From: Arbacia lixula
Taxonomy: Eukaryota; Echinodermata; Echinoidea; Arbacioida; Arbaciidae
Assembly: GCA_963669155.1 (NCBI GenBank)
Contig: OZ022589.1
Location: 22,431,042 to 22,495,041 of the forward strand
Length of the DNA stretch: 64,000 nt
Direction of reading: 5' to 3'
The notes below the pieces were generated by a model. It ran no database searches, was not told the DNA's origin, and saw nothing but the letters and a program-made list of their open reading frames with translations. Positions 20,770-34,340 of the stretch are shown here, in pieces. Both the position numbers and the translations under genes were made by a program. Within the stretch, counting starts at the first letter, position 1. Each line of letters starts with the position of its first letter.

Positions 20770-22340
20770 CTAAAGATCCTGTACTCGGTTTTCTTCTTAA
20801 CAATTGTTGAATGATGCACAAGCGGAAATATAAGATAATATTCTTATTTAAACAATTAACAAATTTCTTCACTTTCCGGATTTTTCCAGAAATGTGGGAT
20901 TCAATCATTATCAAAATCATATCTTAAGCTGTATATTTTCATTAACAGAGTTTGCGTGCATTTGCGTGCAGCTAATATATTTTACTAGAAAAAATATTTT
21001 TGTTCGCTGATATATATTTTCCTCACAAAAAAGTATTGATGCAATCCAACAGAACTGGACAAGCGAAATAAGACTCTACATTTCTTTTGTTCTCTCTGAA
21101 AAACCGTTGGTAAGCAATCATGTTCGATATTGTTAAAACACGGCGGTGCCACGCATGGGTTCAAAGAAAGAAAGTTGGTTCATATCCTTCCATAACACAT
21201 CCCTGATTAAATCGACGAATATTGTTACATTAGGGTAGAAATGCTATAAACGTGATTTTACACTTTTCCGCATCATATTCCATAAAAGAAAAGTTGCTGG
21301 AAACGTTGCTGTAAGATATTATCTTTTCAGACGAGTAACATGAAAAATATGCCCAGCTGCCATCAAGCTGGTATTTTTATCTCGAAAATTAAATTTTGTA
21401 TTCGCTAGTCAGTCTACCGGCAGCCCTCGCTCATGCTATACAAAACGTGAGCATTTTTCGTCTCGCGAAATCTCACCTGCAGATTTTGCTGCACGAGATT
21501 ATGAATGAATTCGACATGCTCGCGATATCATTTGCTGGTGTCTTCTGTAAGCATACTGATCACGATTTTTTAAGACAGGGATCGAGATCATATCTTTCTT
21601 AATAAGTATTTTCATTTTTTTCGAAATCTGCAAAGGAGTTTTTATTTTACTTGCTTTCAAAAACGGGCCTCATTTTTTTTAATATGAAAGCTCTCAGACT
21701 TTGCGGGATCCTGACCGTTCTACAAATAGGACGGCAACACCAGTTACAGCTTTGGAAAGTCAGTACTCTAGCAGAGATCTTGTTTCCAGGTTTTTTTTTT
21801 CTTTGGGGGGGGGGGGGGGGCTCAAAAATAAATTGTGCTATTCGTCTTCAAAGTGACGCGAATTTTCAGAAATCTTTCGGACTTCGCAACCGATATTTGC
21901 AGTACAGCCAGTCCGCAGGCAGCAGAAAATTTTATTTGGAGGTCGAACTTTACCAAGTGTGAAAAAACATTTAATTAAAACAGGCAGAAAAATATTGCAA
22001 ATTCGAGATAAATATGTGGTTCTAATTTAAAAAAAATGAAAATAAACTCTATATTTCAATGTCAATCGCCTTTGAGCCCTCAACACTTATAGATAATTTG
22101 AAGCGGAATTGCACTTTTTGAAAAATACAATTTTTTCAACATCTCCTTGTAGAAGGGTCTGGATTCAGCAAAATATCAATCATGTTCAAATCCAAAATGC
22201 GTGAGACATGACAAAGTTGTGAACAATCCTAAACAGCCAATCATAGTCCTCGATAATGACGCGGACTATGATTTGCTGGTAGAAAGACAAATTTATAAAA
22301 ACGCCGGAGATAAACAATAGAATTTAATCTCTCATAATCT
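20770..22340 (+). repeat. Mosaic of older repeat fragments
   Basis: From 20,940 to 21,230 the sequence resembles an intron segment of the right GH3 copy (about 45,770-46,040, reverse), sharing gtttgcgtgc and catatccttccataacacat-type blocks, the latter also near 716-735. From 21,405 to 22,290 it is a diverged, deleted relative of the 18,385-20,050 interior, with a G run at 21,805-21,820. No gene is seen. Confidence 0.6.
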
Positions 22341-24475
22341 GTCATAGGTGATAGGATTTCACGGAAGGTGCAGGGTTATGAACAACAACTTGTGAATAGA
22401 TCGTATGATTGGTATCTATTCCGACTCCCTATATCACAAAATTATTCCTGATATAATTATGTTGACAAGTCCAAGCTAATTTTATGTTGAAATCACTTGT
22501 TTAGTTACGATAGATCGACATACGCTACATTCAATATAAATTGCAAGAAACGATCGATTGTTATTGCATTTTCTGTTTTGCTATCAATCCTTCGATCTAA
22601 GGTCAGCCGTTCATTTTAACTAGGTCAGGAAAAGACTGGAGACTAAACATAATGTTAATCCCAGTATGTTGCTACAGAGTTCTATATACCGTTGAACTCA
22701 TTTGTATAACCTTGGTACTAAATCCGTTTAACCCCAATGATGTACCATTCTTAATCTCGTGTTCAGTAACGGGATTTCCAAACTTGCTACAGGCAATAAA
22801 ATAAGAAGTTGCATATATGTGGTCATTTCCAATATCATATTAAAGATCAATAATGTAATTTCCACGTATGAATGTTGATTTATTTGATACATGAACGTCT
22901 GAATGTGAAGGAACATGAAGGAATATTATTAATTTTATGGAGCTGGAGAGTACAATTACCCCTTAAAAAATATCATAACAAAAACGAATTTCGATATTAT
23001 TGGTATCGATGCCTGGAGGTGTTCCGTCAACACATAAAATCGGTCTTGAAATCGATTTAGTGAAGCAGCTCCTTAAATTATATTTTAAGGTGGAATTAAT
23101 TTCGTCAACTTAAATCGTTCCTACTGTCGATTTCGATTTTAATTCATGGAACCCCCCGCCCCCCCCCCCCTGTACCAATTTATATCCGACTTGTCAACTT
23201 TCCATGAAGGCACGGTTTTATCAGTAAGGATGGTGCCCTCGCTTGTAAGCATGCTATAAACGATACTGCACGGTTTACGACTTCTTTAATGTTATTAACT
23301 TTGAAGAAACTTAACGACAGAGTAGCCCTTTTGCATAAGTCATAAAACTCGGAATAAATCAACAGAAAACCCTTCCAATGACGTGTATGAAATCTCACAC
23401 CCAGAGCTTCGCGTACCATTTCAGGAAAAGAAAGAACTTTCTCTGTTTACGCTTGAAACGTAGTTACATGGTCTACATTTAAACACCGTATTGCAATGAT
23501 CAGTGTATTGACCAGAGGTGCGCTACTTTCCTCAACTTATCGCTGTGCTGTGCAGTTTCCAGTGCTATTGTTGTCTTTAAACAAATGATATGATATATCT
23601 GGGTCAGTCCTTTGTGAGGTTATTCTTTTCTGGCTACTACCCTCTCGTGTAACATTTTACACTGTTGTTTTTGTACCTCATCTACACATGTTTATGATTT
23701 GCATTCATCATTTTGTTGTTCAATTTAATGATATTCATATTCATATTAGTTCATACCATATCACATTTCGTGATGACGTATTTCTTATATAATATATTGT
23801 TTTCTGGACCCCCAGGAAGAACAGCTGTGTCACGTGGGCACAGCTGAGTAGGATTATCCAGCTGTGAGTACACATGCGGTATTGATTCATATTCATGTAT
23901 TGTTAATTCATATCGGAAAATTAATTCTATTGAATTCAATGAGTAGCATAACGTTTGAATTAAATTGCATTAAAATTGAAAATTGAATTGAATTATTTGT
24001 ATGTTAAAAACTCACTTCTACAGGTTTCTTAAGCATTACTATCAACAAAACTACCTATGTCACTGACCCAATTCAATTCATTTCAGTTCAATGCGGTAAA
24101 ATGTCATAAGAACAAAACAAAGTTATATATATATATATATATAGATATATAAACACCAATTAAAAAGTCCGGAGTTTTAAAGATATTGATTTACAATGAA
24201 ATATATATTTCTGTATCACTACATATGAAATGTTGCATTCACACTTTCCTCATGTTGGGAATGGTTTCCGGGAGCGGAAATATCTTTGGCCCATGAACCT
24301 AATTGATAGTGAAACCAGATGGTGTTTTCATCGTAGAGTTCGTATAGCTATACACCTAGGACCTCTTTGTCAATTCGACTTTTAACAACAAACATGGTCA
24401 TGATAGCAAAGAGCGTTGTCCTTGCCACGCACAAGCAGATAAACATTTGGACTCTGGTCGTGTTGGCCGTGAGAT

Positions 24476-24484
24476 TATATAAAA
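24476..24484 (+). promoter_or_regulatory. TATA box of left GH3 gene
   Basis: TATATAAAA lies about 55 bases before the start codon and is kept in the right copy as CATATAAAAG (48,961-48,970). The distance would give a short 5' leader of about 25-30 bases. Inferred from sequence only. Confidence 0.6.
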
Positions 24485-24534
24485 GCAATAACCCATCGAT
24501 CATTTGGCCTAGCTACACACTGACAGTAACCAAC

Positions 24535-27500
24535 ATGGCGTTGACGACCAAGCTGGTTCTTCTCTCCGCTACCTTCCTCGCCGTTTCTGCCTGTGCCTTC
24601 ACAGCAACCTGGCTCCGACTTGAACATGCAAGTAGCCAGGCATTAATGTTGGGTAAGAAAGGAATTTGAAAATACTGATTCTTTGTTTCCAACCTCTGAG
24701 TGCCAGATCAACCACTGCTAAATGTGTTTTGCTTGTATTACTTGTATAACTTTTCTTAGATGAAAATGTATATTTTCTCGCCGTTTCTGCTTCTGCCTAC
24801 ACAACAACCTGGCTCCGATTTAAAGTAGCCAGGCATTGGAATTGATACATTTATTAATGTCCCCATCCCTCTTCTTTGCATATTATTTCAACTCGAAAAT
24901 TTTACATTTTGTGTACAAAGATTATCCATGAGTCTTACGCACACGGAGAGTACAAGGAGAAATAAAGATAACATAATATCTATATTCATATCTCATATTA
25001 TAGGAGTGATAGGGGTGCTGTCACTATGCCTGGCCGGGCTCTTCCTTGCTATCCTCAGTCTCCCACTGTCTCCACATGGAGGAATCCGTGGCCTCCTTCT
25101 GCACCTATTCTTTGCCGCCAAGTCCTACCTCAAAGGTAAACTCCTGCTACGCCGTGCCAGGAGAACGTGGAAGAATCCTCGCGCATACCAAACTCAGTAT
25201 CTTCTCAGGGTATGGAAGTCTGTGTCATTTTTATCATTATAAAACCTAAATGAATATGCCTGATAGGCAAATAATGCCTTCAATCCTTAAACGCTACCGA
25301 TGCATTTTGTATAATTACGATACATTATTCCCAAAGAGCAGCTCACAAAAGGTTGATTTGTGAAACACACAGGGTTACACAGGCTCTACCAGAGTTGCCA
25401 AAAACTTGATAAAAACATGAGAGTATAAAACCAACGGATGCTTTATGAATGTGACTTTAAACGAATAGCTATATTAGCAAGCTACAGCATGTACAGCATA
25501 GTAGTATTGTTTTTATTCTTGTTTCAAAACATATCGTAAACATGGTAAATTAAACGCGTGTGATTTTACACTAGTCCTATCAGATTAGCCCAAGTCGTTA
25601 TGATTTTGATTTCTGACAGGTTCTCAGTAAGAATGCGCAGACCGATTACGGCCGTAGATTCCAGTTCAAGTACATCAAGTCAAGGGAGGAGTTCAGAAAG
25701 CACCATCCTCTGATATCTTATAAGGAGTACGAACCGTTCATCGAGCGGGTGATGGAAGGCGAGCGAAACGTGCTCACACCCGAACCAATACCAAGTTTCA
25801 TCAAGACCTCTGGGACGACTGGAAAGTCCAAGTTCATTGGTCAACTCGACAAATTTGGCCCACTCGAGGACAGTCTGGATATGACCTTCGCAGCTGTGAA
25901 GGACCTTATTCCGTCTCTGAGCATCGTCCAGAAGCACGTTCATCAATATGTCGCTCCAATCAGGTCTAAAGCCAAAAGCGGAGGTACAATCGACACTATT
26001 ATGTCTCTGGGTGACTGGGGCAAACTGTACACCTTCTCATCGCCTCCCAAGGGCTTCAGGTAACCATTGGTAGCAAAGGAGTAAATACAGTAAACACAAG
26101 TTATGTGTGAGAATTTAAATAGGCTTCATGCTTCTGTGTAGAAGTGTTTCTTCTACCATTTAGTCAACAGTATTCTGAGTTCAACAAGCCTGTTGAGATA
26201 TGGAGTTTTAGAATATCTAAAAAACACTGGAGCGAGCCATAGATGGTGGTCTACATGATCGTGAATTCAGGTTCCTTGAACCATGAACAAAGGTTGTTGC
26301 TATTAATAATACCCTTATTCAGTGATGAACATTAGCCTGTCGAACTCAACTGTCAAAAAAAGCCTAATGTGACAGAATGGATACGCGATCAGTTGGGCAA
26401 AAACCCATGCCGTTCACTCAGTTCAATCAGCGTCAGTTAGGTTCAAACTGCAATCATATGGTCCATAGCTGTCTCATCAAAGCCCTTCAGACACTCCTCT
26501 CTCAGGTCACGCGCCCTCTGCGGGTCACCCCCTTGTAGTCCCCGCAGCAGAGATGCCCTGATGTCGTCGGGCAACTCGATGCGGCTGTTGATGGTTGATT
26601 TGTACAAGCCTCCCGACTCGTAAAATGCACAATAAAGTGGAAGTTACGTTTTCAGGTGGTACAAAAAGTCTCTATTTTTTTCAAAAAAGATACCGACTTG
26701 ATCGAGACTCAACTGGCTAGTCAGAACTTTGTCTCATATATTGACGACAGTATCACACAAATGACACAATTGTGTCAGTGCTCACAGACTAAGCAATGCA
26801 TTCGTTATGTGCTTCTTGTAGAATCCATTCCTTTGAGACGTCGAACTACGTGCACCTCGTCTTTGCCCTCCGTGAGCCGAATATTGGAGTCTTCATCTCT
26901 ACGTTCATTTCGAGCATCGAAAGCCTGATGAAACAACTCCGTAAAGAGTGGGAGGACATCGTACGCGACATCGAGCAGGGGACCATCAACAGCCGCATCG
27001 AGTTGCCCGACGACATCAGGGCGTCTCTGCTGCGGGAACTACAAGGGGGTGACCCGCAGAGGGCGCGTGACCTGAGAGAGGAGTGTCTGAAGGGCTTTGA
27101 TGGGATCATGATGAGAGTGTGGCCGAAACTGGCTGTTGTTCTGTCTGTCGATAACAGTCAAATATGGTCCAAGCTTCAGCAAACCTACGCTAAAGGTCAG
27201 TGTCAGAATTACAGAAAACTCGGCGGGCGAAAATGGGTTATAGTTGTTGCACCCCCATCTCCCTCACGTACATTAACCCATGACATATCGATTATACCAT
27301 CATCACGAAAACAGATACTGAATAGTGTCGTTAAAAGACAAATGTTGTGTAGTGTACGTTGGTGTTCCGTTACGGGATTAACTATGCAGTTCTGTACTGT
27401 TGCTATATCCTAAGCGAAGGAGGAGTCGTTGACTCGAAGTGAGTTGGGTTGAAGTACATTTATTCGTTTCTCCGCTCACACACTCAATGAGATCTTTGTG

Positions 27501-30500
27501 AAAACGCTGTATCGTATCTCAGCTGTCTATCTACTGTATCTCTGACACTATATCTCTGATTCCAATCCCTCTGATAGCTATGGTGATGGACTGGTTCTTT
27601 AATACGATACACGTTAACAATTATTATTATTATTATGCAATTTCTTCGATTTATAATGACTCATTTATATTCCACAGAAACTGGACGATACTACATCAAA
27701 ATGCAAAATTTCGGTTCAAGGTCGTCTTCTAAAAAGTAGGCATTAACTTTTTTGTGCCATAGAGGCAATAGCTCATAGCGCAGCCGTTGATGTGGCAGCT
27801 AAAGGGTTAGAGTGGATGATACGATTTTGGGCGGGGAAGTGATAAATGGATTGATATTACGTATCACTACAATCACAAGATCGTTAAAATGGTCGCGTGT
27901 CGCTTATTGTATTGATATATTGCATTTGCACTTTGGTATTTCATGAACCTTAATAGCCATGTCATGTACGCGTGCGAAGTATCAGGCAATCTTAGGCAAA
28001 ATTCGAACGTCTCTCATACCTGACATGATTAATGTCTTTCCTATTTCGCGCATAAATGGCTAACAAAGCTGAAAAATAGTGGCGTATTTCTAGAGCTTCT
28101 GAAATATATTTGATTGCCCAGTTTTTCTTTAGACGCTTTTCAAATTACTTTTTCATTCTTTGAAATCACTATGGCATAGTGTTCGTTGGAATTTGTAGAG
28201 TCTATATCGCAACGTGCACAAAATCAATTTGCTTCCGGGTTTCGGAGCGTCGCATGAATATGAAACCAAAAAGTACGATCATGTAGCCGCACCGACCCGA
28301 ACGCTTTTGTACGTTAAATTGTCATTTATTGTATAGATTGTTGGTATCAGATGTGGAATATAAAGCAAATAATCAACTTTTGGTTTCAGGCAATGAGACG
28401 AACTGTCACTTCCTCGGCGATCTGAATGTATACGCTACCTTTCCCCAACTAACGCTTCGGAAAGATAGCTACATCCAGATCGCCTTGGAAGTGATAGTTC
28501 GTCTCATCACCTTCACCGACGTTGATTATTTGCTTATGCTCACAGAAGTATTGATTTCATTAACTGAACTGGACAAGAGAAATGATTCTTCTAAATGTTT
28601 GTTGTTCTCTTGTTCATCTTCGTAATTGTTTAAACACCTGAAAAGCACACGTTGAAGGCAAATCCTTTTTGGGCGGAGTCGAGCAATGGCTTTAAAGAAA
28701 GAATGTTGATTCATATCTGGCCATACCAGTATCCCTTGAACACATAACCTAACGCATTGCTCACACAGGAGTACCACTAGTGGCTGATGGGTACGGGTCA
28801 TCAGAGGCGACACTAGCGGCAATTGCGCCGTGGTTCTGGGAAGAACGTCCCGAGTATGTCTTCGTGAACACATCGTTCTTTGAATTTATCAGATCGCAAG
28901 ACGTGTAAGTATACTTTATGGTTGGTGCGTGCTTTAAAAAAATATCAATTCTTTATTTATCATATACAAACAAAATAATCACTTTTCATAAACAATGCAT
29001 TCAAGGTATCGCTAGAAAGCTGATGGCCGGTTAAGTGTGAAAACTTCAACATACGGTTCAATGTACATTCAAATGAAGCTTATGATACATATGAACGACA
29101 AAAATGACAAAAATTTGACAAAATGACAAAATTGATACATTTTGAAATACAAACAAGATCCTAACAAGCACAAAACAAGATTAAACGTACGCACATGATG
29201 AACTGCGAAGACAATCATGACAATAGACGATACATTTACCAATTAGTAAGCTTGAAATTAAACAGTTAGCATCCCTGTGAGTTTAGCTCTCAGACTACGA
29301 TGAGGAAAGACCATTAAACCATTAGAATAAATACTCGTCATCTTCATTGTCATCATCATCGTCATCATATAAAGGAGCTGAACATGGTGCCTGGGATATG
29401 TGTTGAATACTCGTTTATATCATTTACGTATTTGGATGATATTCGTATTTTTATCCTGCGTCGCATAGGAGTTGTGCATGACGATTATCTCTCATCTTCA
29501 CTCCCAGCCTTGTCATGTTTGTGGAGAAGTTTGTACTCGATGTATACGGATTACTTCCAAGCATCTTTGAGTGGAACTGGAACATTAACATTGTTAATCC
29601 TGGTAATTGTTTGAAAGTAAAGTAATTACATAATGCCGTAATGTTATTTGTTGGCCTGGTAGGAATATACACTTTGGATTTCTCGTTTTCTCGTGGGAAC
29701 AACAAACCCCATTACTGACTTCTTGAGGATTATCATTTCCGACGTATATGTCGCAGTGTATTCGTGCACTATTATTCCCAGAACTAACATGAATACCGAA
29801 GTGACGTCATCATATCAATTGTTACGCCGGCTTCTGGTTCTAAACACTCCAATAAGACTTTTAACTGGTCCGACATTATTTAGCGGACTAGTGATTGGCA
29901 CTCCCAATGAGGGTCCCCGTTATCATCATTGCTGCTCGCTCAACCCTCATAGTTTGGAAAAAGTTGTCTTAAAAACTTGCTCATATTATGACGTCACACT
30001 CAGAACAGATAGGTAAATAAATCTGCGACTAGCCATCGCCAAACGTTTAATGTATTCCGTATAATACCTACAATAAATAGTGATATCCGTGTCGCTATAT
30101 TTTTCCTGTTGATAAAATAGACACGAGAACCAACCACCCACCTACTTCCTAGATGAACTAGAGGTCGGCCAGGACTACGAAGTCGTCATCACGAATAAGA
30201 GTGGTCTGTGTCGCTACAGAATGGGTGACGTTATCCGCATTGCCGGATTCCACCACAACATGCCGACATTTCAGTTCCTGTATCGGTAAGCGCAACGTCT
30301 TGGCAACGGTGTCGAGCCAACTCGGCCAACAGGCTAATTCAGCAGTCTCAAGGTTCATATAGGGTAGGAAAAAAGTTTAAACTCGCCCGAGATTATCAGA
30401 CCGGCCCGCCACCGCGAGCACGAGTTGTCCCGGTTAATTTTCATCCAGAAGTCTGTATGTTGGGGGGGGGGGGGTGAAAATTATGCCACTTTTAATTAAA

Positions 30501-31132
30501 TGAAATTCGATCGTAAATGATAGCTACAAAGAAGTGATAAAGGTAAAGCATGAATAGTAGGCCTACAGGTGATCTACAAGTACCTCATTTGATAATGATC
30601 ATTCATACGCACGTTGTTTTTATACTTATATTATTTTTAATATCTAGACTGGGGCTGGTGCTGAATCTGCGATACGAGAAGATGAACACAGATACCTTGA
30701 GATTGGCCCTTCACTCAGCGGTCGACCGGTGGGCAGGGGTGGGATTGGTGGAGTATGCCGCTGCGGAGAGCACGCTGGTCCCAGATACATGCTCTGGTAA
30801 ATACATCCTTGAGAGATTCACCTTCCAGTTTCGTATCTGAAACAGATACATTATCATTGTAACTCCCACATTGCCTAATTGAGCACTCAACACTGCATCC
30901 CGCCTTTAACAAGCATCTTCCAAGCTGAACGACAAAGTAAGCCAGGAACGTCACCATGACTAAGGACCTGGAGCAAATAATCTTATGAGATCGAGATTTC
31001 GTCAAGTATAAACATAAACAACAGAATTTGGAATTACCTGTCTGGATGGCGTTATCGTGCAATACCTTCATTACAGTGACATTTATATTTCGCAAACAAT
31101 TAGGAGATAGTGTTTGTTTTTTTTCTAGACAA

Positions 31133-31167
<35 letters not shown>

Positions 31168-32254
31168 AGTGACGTTCCCTGGAGACGTACTTGTATGCAA
31201 CCATGATATACCACAAATCTCTTTTTCTAGCCTTCGGAATTTTGAATTAATTAACTGGCCGGCGTCATCGTGCTATACCTTCATTACAGTAACATTAATA
31301 TTTCGCAAAAACCTAGGAGACTTCAAACGAAGTTAAACATGTAAAACCAAATGTGTTTTTTTTTTCCAAACATACATCTCTCTCTCTCTAAGAGACGTTC
31401 CCCGGAGACGTACTTGTAGGCAACCATGATATGCCACAAATCTCTGTTTCTAGCCTTCTGGATCATCTCCGCTTCTTGCTGACATTCACCTCTTTCTGCA
31501 AATACATGCATCCTGAATGGACATCCAATTAATTCGTTTCCCTCCTGTACCCCTATACTCCTCTATACCTTTGCCTGCTTCTTATCTCCTCAATCAGCTC
31601 TCTCTCTCCCAGCGCTTCTTAGATCCTCTTCATTGGCTGCTCTGTCCATTCGTAGAATCCTCATAATTCTTCATGAGGAACCACATTTCACGACTCTCCA
31701 AACAATTTCTAATGTGTTTAATGTTATTGACCATGCTTTCGTTCCATTCAACAACATTCACCACGTGGTAAATATAACAACCAAGTACACGAAGTACTCG
31801 TAACCGAGTCTCCATCCTTAGCATGATGTTTCTCATGATTTTCTCCAAATTCAAAATGGCTGATTCACCCTTTGTGCGCCACACGAAGCGCTACTCTCTG
31901 GAAAGTGTGTGTATTTCTTGGGAATAAAGTCACTTGTGGCACAAAAAGAGTTTAGCTAGTGCAGCTTTCCTTTTTTTATATCTTTAGAATCCAAAAACAG
32001 ACATGATAGACGGGCTAAACTAACGATGAATAATACCGATCGTGTAGAAGGAAAGATTCTGAACAAAGCAAAGAAGAACGAGAAATGTTCCATATAGAAG
32101 ACAAGGAGGAAGTAGAGATTTCAATAAAGGTAAAGGAAAAGGAAAGAAGAGGGAAATATAGACACTCATGTGGACGTAGAGACCGAAGAGAGAGGAGTAC
32201 ATCCAAAGATCTAAAAAAGTTGTTAGTGTTATTTTTTTCATAAAAACGCACATA

Positions 32255-32291
<37 letters not shown>

Positions 32292-33533
32292 GTATATATA
32301 GATTATATGTGTGTGTATTTGGTTACAAGTCGTACCGAGAAGAGATAATACATGTTCCTACCAGTTTTATAAGTGTGATGCAATTTGAGATAATCATATT
32401 TTCCACGATGTTATTGCCCACTGATATAATGCCAATTCCAAAATGATATGTATTTGTCACTGAACTGTACATGTTCTTTGTTTATTTTTATGTAAACCAT
32501 GTTGGGTTAAATGTCAAAGCAGGGCCCCGTTGTAGAAACAGTATTTAACCACTGAAGGGGCTACCCTGGTTAATAATACTAATCAATAAAATATACATAA
32601 ATAACCTTTTGTGTTTGTGTGTATGCAGCATTCGAAGAGAGCGAGATAATGCCGTATTATCTCATCTTCATGGAACTAGAACCAGCCATTGATCAACCTG
32701 AAAACTATTACCGTATTCCTCAAGACGAGATAGCAATGGTAAGTGAGATATATTAAAGTTATTACCAACATTCTGCCACCGAATAGATTTCTATAAAGAT
32801 ACACGTAGCTCTGGGCCATGTTGCATATAGGTTTTTAATTGTGGTGAATTAACATCAATGGTAACTATTTTGGCAGCACGTGCAATAATGAGAGCTTATT
32901 AGCTATTGCCATGGTAGTTACCATTGATGGTAAGCATGGTAAGTTACAATCATTGAGAAAGTATATGCACCTGATTTGGATCAGTCGCAAATAGCAACCA
33001 TCAGTTTAGAACATATTATTTAGGACCGTTTGACTTGGGTCTGTTGTTCGTGTATGTCAAACTGACTGGATACGAAATACAGGTACTCACAAATATGCTG
33101 AGAAAAATGCAACAATGGGGAAGTAAGCGCTTCGATTTGCATGTTTTAGCACCAGCACTTTCGCCACTATCGTTTTTCTTTCTCCCTGACATCGGGTATT
33201 ACAAGCTCCGTCCAAATAATAATTTCACATGACCTGTGATTTCTTTTTTCCCTCTTGTTTTTTAACTTCTTTGTTCCGATTCTAAATCTGTTGTGTGATT
33301 CTTACCTTCCTCAGATTGACGAGGAGTTGCGACGTCTGAATAGCGACTACGACCGACTCCGCCGAGAAAACTCGATCTCTCACCCTCGCGTTCACATCGT
33401 GAAACCCGGCACGTTTGACGCACTTAAGGAGTATGTCTTGGCGCACACGAACACCAGCGGGAACCAGTACAAAATACCGCGAAAACTTCGAACGGCTGAG
33501 ACTTTGGAGCTGCTGCTGCATCGTAGCTACTAA
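24535..33533 (+). CDS. GHDC: GH3 domain-containing protein, left copy (9 exons)
   Basis: Exons: 24,535-24,652; 25,004-25,209; 25,620-26,059; 26,822-27,195; 28,769-28,904; 30,121-30,285; 30,648-30,796; 32,629-32,738; 33,315-33,533. Every intron is GT-AG and phases close to 638 residues. An N-terminal hydrophobic segment (about 4-28) and a second (41-62) suggest membrane or secretory location. The three nucleotide-binding motifs of GH3 and adenylate-forming enzymes are present: TSGTTGKSK (171-179), YGSSEA (388-393) and CRYRMGDV (455-462). In plants GH3 enzymes adenylate acyl acids such as jasmonate or auxin and couple them to amino acids; the animal substrate is unknown. The intact motifs suggest, but do not prove, activity. 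It converges on a 95% identical copy. The symbol is by family resemblance. Confidence 0.9.
24774..24840 (+). pseudogene. Decayed second copy of GH3 exon 1 (left)
   Basis: Intron 1 repeats the 3' half of exon 1 (ctcgccgtttctgc, caacctggctccga, gtagccaggcatt). It lacks the start region, has lost a few codons and has no GT donor. The right arm has the same remnant, more complete, so it predates the arm duplication. Confidence 0.8.
26475..26595 (-). pseudogene. 121 bp inverted copy of GH3 exon 4 in intron 3
   Basis: This segment is the reverse complement of 26,982-27,102 (exon 4) with 2 differences. The right arm has an uninterrupted sequence at the equivalent place (near 46,955), so it is an insertion specific to the left arm. 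It matches the left exon, not the right one, at a diagnostic base (ggtcacg versus ggttacg). Only three or four bases of homology lie at the junctions. Confidence 0.9.
28390..28625 (+). other. Exon-like open segment in left GH3 intron 4
   Basis: A good acceptor (ttggtttcag) is followed by an open frame beginning GNETNCHFLGDLNVYATF, entered in the phase left by exon 4. The stretch about 28,180-28,535 is not in the right arm, which has unrelated sequence of about 260 bases there. No donor in the right phase was clear, and skipping it gives a perfect GH3 join (YAKG to VPLVADGYGSSE). It may be an inserted fragment of another gene or a cryptic exon. Confidence 0.4.
31049..31475 (+). repeat. 213 bp tandem duplication in left intron 7
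   Basis: The unit starting gcgttatcgtgcaatacc (31,049) repeats from 31,262 and includes a (CT)n run (31,136-31,166 in unit 1, shorter in unit 2) and gagacgtacttgta. The right arm has a single copy (about 43,150-43,370), so the duplication followed arm formation. The two units have diverged noticeably. Confidence 0.8.
32256..32600 (+). repeat. (CA)n microsatellite and retroposon 3' tail, copy 2
   Basis: A 33-base CA run (32,256-32,288) and, at 32,455-32,600, the gggccccgttgta to gaaggggctaccctgg block with A-rich tail shared with 9,395-9,545. Both are kept in the right arm (42,343-42,380 and 42,035-42,180, reversed), so they were present before duplication. They lie in GH3 intron 7. Confidence 0.7.
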
Positions 33534-34075
33534 AACCAAAGATGTTTACATCACAACGATGTCTGATTCCGCCACGCATTATCTGTGGAGCCCATGGAAG
33601 AACAGTAGTAGGCCTAATCCTTTATCACCGCTGAAATGGACTATCCGCCGTATCTTGTGGAATTTTGTATTTGCTCGTTGTATATTGATTACGGAAATAG
33701 ATACAAACAAACAAACATACAAATTTGATATAGAAATTATACAATACAGAGGTACACGATTGGGTCGTGTTCACCTGGATTTTACTATACAGGCGTATAT
33801 CTCAGCTTTCGCTGATAAACTGGTAGTTTTATCATTCAGTGTTTGGTATGTAGTTAACGAAGAAAAGCGAATACACAGTGTAAAAGTTCTCTAAAAACAG
33901 TATAGTTTGGGTGCAGCTGAGCACGTTTCCATGTTAGCTATTTGAAAGGAAATAATCTTTGAGTAAAGGTTCGAACATTTTGATGCGGAACAGCGTGAAA
34001 AAACCCACTTTTCTGCTGTAACATAAAATCTCGTTTAGAGCCTGTTTAACGTATTATCACAGTAATCCTCGATTA

Positions 34076-34340
34076 TGCCTCAGTCACATTTGCTACGGCC
34101 GCTGTAGATTATAAAATTGCTCTGGCGAGCAGCAATTCTACGGTCGCCGCAGAATTTCCACGACTTTGCTACTGTCGCCCCACGGCGTATTTTTAAATTT
34201 ATGGAGCAAGAAAATCTGCGGCTGCCGTATATTCTTGACATGATGACGTATGGTCGCCGGAGGGTGACCATAGGCTTTTTGACAAATACTACGGCCGACG
34301 CACGGTGGCCGCAAGGCGCCCTCACGGCGCCGTAGGGGGA
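34076..34340. repeat. GC-rich repeat at inner end of left arm
   Basis: The block starts cctcagtcacatttgctacg and is dense in acggccgcc, ctgcggc and cgaccgtag-like words in both orientations, an imperfect foldback within AT-rich sequence. The matching copy is at 40,295-40,602 near the inner end of the right arm. No coding signal is credible. Confidence 0.65.
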
